From Ignavibacteriales bacterium (GTDB lineage Bacteria; Bacteroidota; Ignavibacteria; Tepidaquicellales; Tepidaquicellaceae): DNA of 64,000 bases. The notes beneath the pieces are model-generated. The model ran no database searches, had not been told where the DNA came from, and saw nothing but the letters and a program-made list of their open reading frames with translations. Made by a program: the position numbers and the translations under genes. The stretch covers positions 783,501 to 847,500 of the forward strand of contig JACKAC010000001.1 of NCBI GenBank assembly GCA_020635255.1. Direction: 5' to 3'. Positions 58,576-64,000 of the stretch are shown in pieces; the first letter of the stretch is position 1; every line of letters starts with the position of its first letter.

Positions 58576-59568
58576 ATGAAGATATTTCACATTCAAATGC
58601 CGGAGAACGTTGTAAGAGAAGAAGCGACATACACTGATACATACGGAAAATTTATTATCCAGCCTCTAGAGAGGGGATACGGCGTTACTATTGGTAATTC
58701 ATTAAGAAGAATTTTAATATCATCTTTGCCGGGTACAGCGATCACTGCGGTAAAGGTAAATGATGCCCCGCACGAATTTACTACACTAAAGGGTGTCGTA
58801 GAGGATCTTTCGGAAATAATACTGAACCTCAAGGAAGTTAGATTTAAAGAAGTAACAGGTAAGGGTTCCAAGATCGAACTAAACGTAAAGGGACCGAAGA
58901 AATTCACTGCAAAGGATATCCAGAATGCTACTGCGGATTTTGAGATATTAAATCCTGACCAGCACATAGCAACCCTTAACAAGGATGCTAACCTGGATAT
59001 AGAGTTCAGAGTAGGGCAGGGCGTCGGATATGTGCCTTCCGACGAGAATAAGAAGAACGAGCTCCCGCTTGGATTCATCAGCGTAGATTCCATATTTACG
59101 CCGGTAACGAGGGTAAATTACCTTATCGAGAATACCAGGGTAGGTCAAAAGACAGACTATGAAAAGCTTACACTGGAAATCCATACGGACGGTTCGATAA
59201 ATCCGGAGGAAGCACTTATAACAGCGGCAAGGATACTCGGACAGCACGTAAATCTTTTCGTTGGATTACAGCCGGATACTATTGAGCCGGAGCCAGTGAA
59301 GGAAGAGAAGGACGAACAAGATGAAATGGTAAAGAAGATACTGCTGATGCCGGTAGATGAACTCGATCTTTCGGTTAGATCACAAAACTGCCTGCGTTCG
59401 GCTAATATAAAGACAATTGCCGACCTGGTAAGGAAGAACGAATCGGAGATGCTCCACTACAGGAACTTCGGCAGGAAGTCACTTGCCGAACTGGGTGAGC
59501 TTATCGAGAGCTTTAACCTGCATTTTGGAATGGACGTAGATAAGTATCTGAACGAAGAAGCAACGTAA
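58576..59568 (+). CDS. rpoA: RNA polymerase alpha subunit
   Basis: 330 residues. The N-terminal domain (about 1-235) has LERGYGVTIGNSLRRILISSLPG and the assembly loops. The C-terminal domain (about 255-320) has DELDLSVRSQNCLRSANIKTIADLVRKNESEMLHYRNFGRKSLAELGE, the part that touches upstream DNA and activators. Standard place between rpsD and rplQ. Confidence 0.99.
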   Translation: MKIFHIQMPENVVREEATYTDTYGKFIIQPLERGYGVTIGNSLRRILISSLPGTAITAVKVNDAPHEFTTLKGVVEDLSEIILNLKEVRFKEVTGKGSKIELNVKGPKKFTAKDIQNATADFEILNPDQHIATLNKDANLDIEFRVGQGVGYVPSDENKKNELPLGFISVDSIFTPVTRVNYLIENTRVGQKTDYEKLTLEIHTDGSINPEEALITAARILGQHVNLFVGLQPDTIEPEPVKEEKDEQDEMVKKILLMPVDELDLSVRSQNCLRSANIKTIADLVRKNESEMLHYRNFGRKSLAELGELIESFNLHFGMDVDKYLNEEAT

Positions 59569-59604
59569 TTATAATTTTTTAATCATCATACTCTATTAAT
59601 ACTA

Positions 59605-60168
59605 ATGGAACACAGGACTAAGGGAAGAAAGTTTAGCAGAACAGCCAGTCATAAGAAGGCTATGATGTCGAACTTATCTGTCAGCCTCATACTACACGAC
59701 AGGATCAAAACGACACTTGCAAAAGCCAAGGAGCTGAGATTATACGTTGAGCCTCTGGTAACTAAAGCAAAGAAAGCAAACGGTTCATCGGAGAAGGGTG
59801 TACATCTAAGAAGGGTAGCGAAGCAGTTTCTCAAGGATGACTCAGCAGTGAAAAGGTTATTCGATGAGATAGGACCGAGGTACGCGGACAGGCCGGGTGG
59901 TTATACACGTGTGCTCAAAACCGGGCACAGGTACGGCGACGGCGCAGATACTGCTATAATAGAATTTGTGGATTATGATCACGCTAAGAAGAAGGAAGCA
60001 ACGGACGACGATAAGTCAGCGAAGAAGAAAGGTAAAAAGGGCGAAACAGCAGTAGAGCCAAAGGCGAAGAAGACCAAGAGCAAAAAGGAAGATACAAAAG
60101 AAACCAAAACGAAATCCGAAGAGAAGAAGCCAAAGAAGAAAGCTTCGAAGAAGAAAGAAGACGAGTAG
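59605..60168 (+). CDS. rplQ: Ribosomal protein bL17 with long basic tail
   Basis: 187 residues, against about 120-130 normally. Residues 1-118 are bL17 (HRTKGRKFSRTASHKKAMMSNL, GPRYADRPGGYTRVLKTGHRYGDGADTAIIEFVDY). The last 65 residues are Lys-rich with Glu, Thr and Ala (KKKGKKGET, KKKASKKKEDE) and should be disordered. bL17 lies near the tunnel exit. It is the last gene of the cluster, with a terminator behind it. Confidence 0.96.
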   Translation: MEHRTKGRKFSRTASHKKAMMSNLSVSLILHDRIKTTLAKAKELRLYVEPLVTKAKKANGSSEKGVHLRRVAKQFLKDDSAVKRLFDEIGPRYADRPGGYTRVLKTGHRYGDGADTAIIEFVDYDHAKKKEATDDDKSAKKKGKKGETAVEPKAKKTKSKKEDTKETKTKSEEKKPKKKASKKKEDE

Positions 60169-60187
60169 TAATGATAATATGATTTGG

Positions 60188-60248
60188 AGTCCTTAACCAG
60201 TACACAAACCCGGATGGTGATCTTGGAAATTGAGTTAGGGACTTTTTT
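60188..60248 (+). terminator. Probable terminator of the ribosomal protein cluster
   Basis: AGTCCTTAAC (60188-60197) pairs with GTTAGGGACT (60234-60243) with one G-U, followed by six T. The loop of 36 bases is long, so efficiency is unsure. Confidence 0.55.
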
Positions 60249-60263
60249 ATTTTAGTAAAAGCT

Positions 60264-60863
60264 ATGAAGATAAAATCAGCTGAATTTATAAAGAGTATTT
60301 ACGATCTACGGAACCTGCCCGCGTCGGTATTGTCGGAGTTTGTTTTTGTGGGGAGGTCCAATGTCGGGAAATCTTCTCTTATAAATACCATCTGTAATAA
60401 GAAAACCCTCGCCAAAGTGGGATCCGCTCCCGGCAAGACACGACAGCTGAATTATTTTCTCATAAATGAAGAGTACTACCTAGTGGATCTGCCGGGATAT
60501 GGCTACGCAAAGGTTCCGGAACAGATACGAGCAGGATGGAGGAAGCTAGTGGAGGACTACATCAGCGAGCGGGAGAACGTGAACATGGTATTTGTGCTGA
60601 TAGACTCACGACATGAGCCCACATACCTGGATGAACTCATGGTTAGCTGGCTAGAATATTATGAAATACCTTACGCGATAGTGCTGACCAAATCCGATAA
60701 GATCTCCAAGAACAAAATGGAGAAACAGATATACCGCGCTTCGAAGATCGTCCATAATGAAGACCTCTGTAAAGACTATATACCTTTTTCTATTATATCG
60801 GGAGAAGGAAAGAACGACATAGTGAATCTCATCAGCGGAGCTCTCAAGGAAAACAAATCCTAG
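60264..60863 (+). CDS. engB: Ribosome biogenesis GTPase YsxC/EngB
   Basis: 199 residues. G1 is GRSNVGKSSLIN, the G2 region is PGKTRQLNYF, G3 is DLPGYGYAKV and G4 is TKSDK. These are the hallmarks of EngB (YihA/YsxC), a GTPase needed for late 50S assembly. Its place directly after the ribosomal protein cluster suits that role. It begins 15 bases after the T-run of the terminator. Confidence 0.96.
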   Translation: MKIKSAEFIKSIYDLRNLPASVLSEFVFVGRSNVGKSSLINTICNKKTLAKVGSAPGKTRQLNYFLINEEYYLVDLPGYGYAKVPEQIRAGWRKLVEDYISERENVNMVFVLIDSRHEPTYLDELMVSWLEYYEIPYAIVLTKSDKISKNKMEKQIYRASKIVHNEDLCKDYIPFSIISGEGKNDIVNLISGALKENKS

Positions 60864-60940
60864 AACCAACCCTCATACATATTTATTCCCTTTAATAGTA
60901 TTTCTATTCTTGTAATTTTCCAGTAAGTAAACATACGACT

Positions 60941-61852
60941 CTGTCAAAACGGATAAAAATACTTATAGCCGATGACGTAGATACAGGTATATTCGATAAA
61001 TTTCCGAAGAAGAAATACGAAATATTGGTGCAACCCGGAATCCCTAACGATGCTATACCGGATTCGGATTGTGATGTGTTGGTAATCAGAAGTACACGCA
61101 AGATATCTAAGGAATTTACGGATAGATTTAAAGGAAAGGTCATCGCAACATTTACGAAGGGGACCGATCATATAGATATCGATGCATGCAGGAAGAATAA
61201 GATCAAGGTGCTAAGCGCCGATGAAGGTAACAGTATCTCCGCGGCGGAGCATACGATGGCACTGATGCTGGCCATATCAAAGAATCTAATACTGTCAGAT
61301 AAGCTGGTTAGAAAAGGAAAGTTTAAGGATCTGGATTATAAGAGGAGTGAATTATTTAGTAAAAAAGTTGGTGTTATAGGTTACGGATCGATAGGGAAGA
61401 AAGTTGCCCGGATGTGTGAAGCATTTGGAATGACCGTATATGCCAATGATACCGATCTGAAAGTGAGAAAGCGCAATAAAAATGCTGTTTTTAAAGGTCT
61501 TAAATACATCCTAAAGAACTGCGATATTATCACTATTCATATACCTTTGGAAAATAACGTGAACTTTATATCAAAAGAAAAACTTTTACTATTAAAGCCT
61601 GACTCCATTATAATAAATACTTCCAGGGGTGAGATAATGGATGAAGGGTCTTTATTAAAACTTCTATCCGAGGAAAAAATAGGGTTTGCGGGATTAGATG
61701 TTTTTAAAAATGAGCCTGATATAAGTTCTTTACTTTTCAAGCTTGATAATGTAATATTAAGTAACCATATAGCGGGCAAGACCGTAGAAAGTAAAAAAAG
61801 GATCGCAAAAGAAGTCAGCAAAAAGATACGCAGATATTTTGAAAAGGCGTAG
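60941..61852 (+). CDS. D-isomer-specific 2-hydroxyacid dehydrogenase (phosphoglycerate dehydrogenase type)
   Basis: About 303 residues if begun at CTG (60941). The frame is open from 60899, but no ATG, GTG or TTG lies between there and 61025, while the conserved first strand (RIKILIADDVDTG) already begins at 60950. So initiation is probably at the CTG, or the start is damaged. The Rossmann motif is VGVIGYGSIGKKV; the catalytic set is R (NTSRGEIMD), E (DVFKNEP) and H (LSNHIAGKT). No ACT domain follows, so it is a short SerA-like or related dehydrogenase; serine synthesis is likely but the substrate is not proven. Confidence 0.8.
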   Translation: MSKRIKILIADDVDTGIFDKFPKKKYEILVQPGIPNDAIPDSDCDVLVIRSTRKISKEFTDRFKGKVIATFTKGTDHIDIDACRKNKIKVLSADEGNSISAAEHTMALMLAISKNLILSDKLVRKGKFKDLDYKRSELFSKKVGVIGYGSIGKKVARMCEAFGMTVYANDTDLKVRKRNKNAVFKGLKYILKNCDIITIHIPLENNVNFISKEKLLLLKPDSIIINTSRGEIMDEGSLLKLLSEEKIGFAGLDVFKNEPDISSLLFKLDNVILSNHIAGKTVESKKRIAKEVSKKIRRYFEKA

Positions 61853-61858
61853 TATTTT

Positions 61859-63733
61859 ATGAAAACACTATTACTAATTATACTATCACTAATTATCGTA
61901 CCGAACACAGGGCTATTTGCCCAGTCCGGGAGTCAGCTTCAGATAAAACCATACAGGATCGAAAAGATAGATGATTATTTCGTTGGAGTTCCTTTTGACA
62001 GGAAGTATGAGGTAATACCCAAAGGAAGATACACGTACATCACTACTCCCTCGCCGGTATTCGATGCTTCTTATTCTATTTTAGGGCAGGATTATCTCGA
62101 CAGTATTCAGTTTGTCTGGACCAGCGGTGAGACCATATTCGATCAACAATCTAATTCATGTCCTGTCCAGATATGGCAGGACCCAACCAGCCCTCAGTTT
62201 ATTCACGTAGTACATATGGCATCGCCGATGGAAGATAACATTTCATTTCAGTTAAGGAGGACGAAATATTACTTCAGCTCAGACTTTGGCGCAACGTGGA
62301 ACTTTCGAGCAGAACTACCCTCAAATACAAGGAGCGGTTACGGGGTGATTGACGGGTTGAGTGACGGATCTATTATTATTGCGAATCACTATATTAATAG
62401 CGGTTTAAGTATAAACAGGACTATTGTATTCCGAGAAGTTTTCCCTCAATTAGGTTCTTTTGACAGGCTGGATCCCGGATTAGGGACAACGGGACAGGTT
62501 GAGTGGCCAAGAATGGTAGCCAGTGACAATATTAACGGGGCGGTAAAATTTGCGTTGGTATCATCGGGCAACGAGACTGACTCTGCGTTTTATAATTATT
62601 GTAATGGCTTTATTGGCAACGGACAATTCGGGCAGTGGAAGTTTTTTCGTTCGAGAAATGACGAGTGTTACGCAATTGCAAGGTCTGATGACGGTAAGGT
62701 CGGTGTCGCGTTTATAAATAACAATGAGCGGATACCCTCAGATTACGGGGATGTATTTTTTATGGAATCTACAGATATGGGAGCATCATATTCAGCGCCC
62801 ATAAAAATATTCGATGCGGATTATACATCTCCGACTGCCGACAGCCTGGGAGGATTTAGAGGTATATCGTTGGTTTATACAAATAATAAAGCCAGGATCG
62901 TATTTGAGACGGTATTCCAGGATGGAATAGAAAGTTATTTCCCCGGTATTGCCTCAAATATAAGATACTGGACACCGAGCTTGCCGGGAAACGATCCTAA
63001 CAGGAGTATAATAATTGTCGATTCGCTAGACGTACCTTTTAATCCCCACCAGGGAGTTAACGATCTTTTGACCGGCTTATGCAGACCCGTTATAGGCAGA
63101 TCGAGAGACGGTTCGGCATTGTTTATGGTGTTTGTGGTAGCAGATAGTGTATTGGGAGGAAGTCATACACCAACGTCATTTAACAACATCTATTTAACGG
63201 CATCGGTTAATAACGGATTTAACTGGAAAGCCCCGGTCAGAATTAATGGTACGTCACCTAGACGGGATTGGGTTTATCCGAGCATTTCGACGACAAACGA
63301 TCAAAACTCTTCAAAATATTATGTAAATCTGGTAGCACAATCGGATGTCATACCGGGTTCATATCCATCGGGGAGTGCTAACGGTAAGTCCCTTGCCAAA
63401 CAAATGTTTATCAGAATTGGGATAAATAAACCTCTCCTTGTAAATCCAATCTCAAATGAAATCCCGGACGAGTTTTATTTGTACCAAAACTATCCAAACC
63501 CATTTAACCCTGAGACAACGATACGTTTTTCAATAGCAAAGAGATCATTAGTTTCTCTCAAAGTCTATGATGTTAAGGGGGTGGAAGTAAGATCATTGAT
63601 CGGAAATTCTATTTTGAATGCGGGAACATATGAGACTAATTTTCTATCTAACAGACTAAGTTCAGGAATTTACTATTATACTTTAAGAGTAGGAGTTATT
63701 TCATATACAAAGAAAATGGTTCTGGTGAAATAG
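61859..63733 (+). CDS. Secreted protein with T9SS sorting domain
   Basis: 624 residues. A signal peptide (MKTLLLIILSLIIVPNTGLFAQ) is followed by about 500 residues of beta-propeller-like sequence (sialidase/BNR words such as FGATWNFRAELP, TDMGASYSAPIKIF, NNGFNWKAPVRING). The final domain is T9SS type A (NYPNPFNPETTIRFSIAK, GIYYYTLRVGVISYTKKMVLVK). The ATG lies 6 bases after the dehydrogenase stop. Probably surface-exposed or released; function unknown. Confidence 0.87.
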   Translation: MKTLLLIILSLIIVPNTGLFAQSGSQLQIKPYRIEKIDDYFVGVPFDRKYEVIPKGRYTYITTPSPVFDASYSILGQDYLDSIQFVWTSGETIFDQQSNSCPVQIWQDPTSPQFIHVVHMASPMEDNISFQLRRTKYYFSSDFGATWNFRAELPSNTRSGYGVIDGLSDGSIIIANHYINSGLSINRTIVFREVFPQLGSFDRLDPGLGTTGQVEWPRMVASDNINGAVKFALVSSGNETDSAFYNYCNGFIGNGQFGQWKFFRSRNDECYAIARSDDGKVGVAFINNNERIPSDYGDVFFMESTDMGASYSAPIKIFDADYTSPTADSLGGFRGISLVYTNNKARIVFETVFQDGIESYFPGIASNIRYWTPSLPGNDPNRSIIIVDSLDVPFNPHQGVNDLLTGLCRPVIGRSRDGSALFMVFVVADSVLGGSHTPTSFNNIYLTASVNNGFNWKAPVRINGTSPRRDWVYPSISTTNDQNSSKYYVNLVAQSDVIPGSYPSGSANGKSLAKQMFIRIGINKPLLVNPISNEIPDEFYLYQNYPNPFNPETTIRFSIAKRSLVSLKVYDVKGVEVRSLIGNSILNAGTYETNFLSNRLSSGIYYYTLRVGVISYTKKMVLVK

Positions 63734-63880
63734 TTAAAGAATCGCCCCTATTTCGCAATAATTGTCGTCATTGGGAATTAATACAGAATTGACATAACTG
63801 CCGATTACTGTTATATTACTGCATCTACTACATTTACAAACGTCTTAAATTACTTTCTTTAATAATACAATCCAATAACT

Positions 63881-64000
63881 ATGAAAAAATTAATATTTAC
63901 TTTTGTATTTTTGGTTGTCAGTATGAGTTGTCTGGATACTTTCGCGCAAACAGACAGGATAAGTATTATTCCTCAAAGGAAGCTTGATGATTTTGGAGTA
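63881..64000 (+). CDS. Start of a further secreted protein (runs off right edge)
   Basis: 40 codons from the ATG at 63881: a clear signal peptide (KKLIFTFVFLVVSMSCLDTFAQ) and then TDRISIIPQRKLDDFGV before the window ends. The upstream 147 bases hold no gene. Too little is present to name a family; it may be another T9SS-exported protein. Confidence 0.7.
   Translation, partial: MKKLIFTFVFLVVSMSCLDTFAQTDRISIIPQRKLDDFGV

Overview
The window looks like a chromosome segment from a member of the Ignavibacteria or a close relative in the Bacteroidota/Chlorobi superphylum. Four things in the sequence point there. First, seven complete secreted proteins end in the type IX secretion (T9SS type A) sorting domain, with the NYPNPFNP signature and a terminal KKMVLIK/KRMVLVK. 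Second, several promoters fit the Bacteroidota pattern TTG-N20-TAnnTTTG. Third, the nitrous oxide reductase cluster is of the clade II type. Fourth, a fused 2-oxoacid:ferredoxin oxidoreductase is present. The species call is an inference; no rRNA gene is present. Coding density is high, no gap without a gene exceeds about 300 bases, and no transposase, integrase or CRISPR array was seen.

Layout. 1-8.1 kb: partial P-type ATPase, tRNA-Pro, methyltransferase, T9SS repeat protein, radC, a DUF1737 protein, a DnaJ/CbpA-type co-chaperone, tRNA-Leu and a pair of paralogous envelope proteins. 8.1-12.1 kb: a six-gene minus-strand operon (DoxX, three VOC proteins, a RibD-C reductase, DUF1428) diverging from a GlxA/AraC regulator; two 36-bp direct repeats lie between the two promoters. 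12.1-16.3 kb: a large T9SS YCF48-repeat protein, then rpsF-ssb-rplI without rpsR. 16.4-19.4 kb: korAB.

19.4-27.3 kb is an N2O respiration island: a Crp/Fnr regulator, a RIC/hemerythrin protein, a lipoprotein cytochrome c, nosZ, a NosB-like membrane protein, nosL, nosD, nosF and nosY. A Crp/Fnr palindrome sits about 41 bp upstream of the inferred start site. It converges on a minus-strand operon (31.3-27.3 kb) with a serine hydrolase lipoprotein, a pyruvoyl arginine decarboxylase-family protein, a GadC-type antiporter and a pyruvoyl histidine decarboxylase. This looks like a decarboxylase/antiporter acid-resistance or energy-yielding module with two pyruvoyl enzymes around one transporter.

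31.4-45.5 kb: T9SS proteins, a large HExxH/TolB-propeller/beta-barrel protein, three tandem M16 peptidases (the third without zinc ligands), a MoxR ATPase, and three T9SS genes whose 246-bp 3' ends form a mosaic at the DNA level. 45.5-60.2 kb: a long ribosomal protein cluster from rplB to rplQ with secY, map, infA and rpoA. It has a tRNA-Gln between rplR and rpsE, and an outer-membrane barrel gene with its own leader and terminator between rpmD and rplO. Several ribosomal proteins carry long charged tails. 60.2-64 kb: engB, a phosphoglycerate dehydrogenase-family gene without a standard start codon, another T9SS protein and the start of a further secreted protein.
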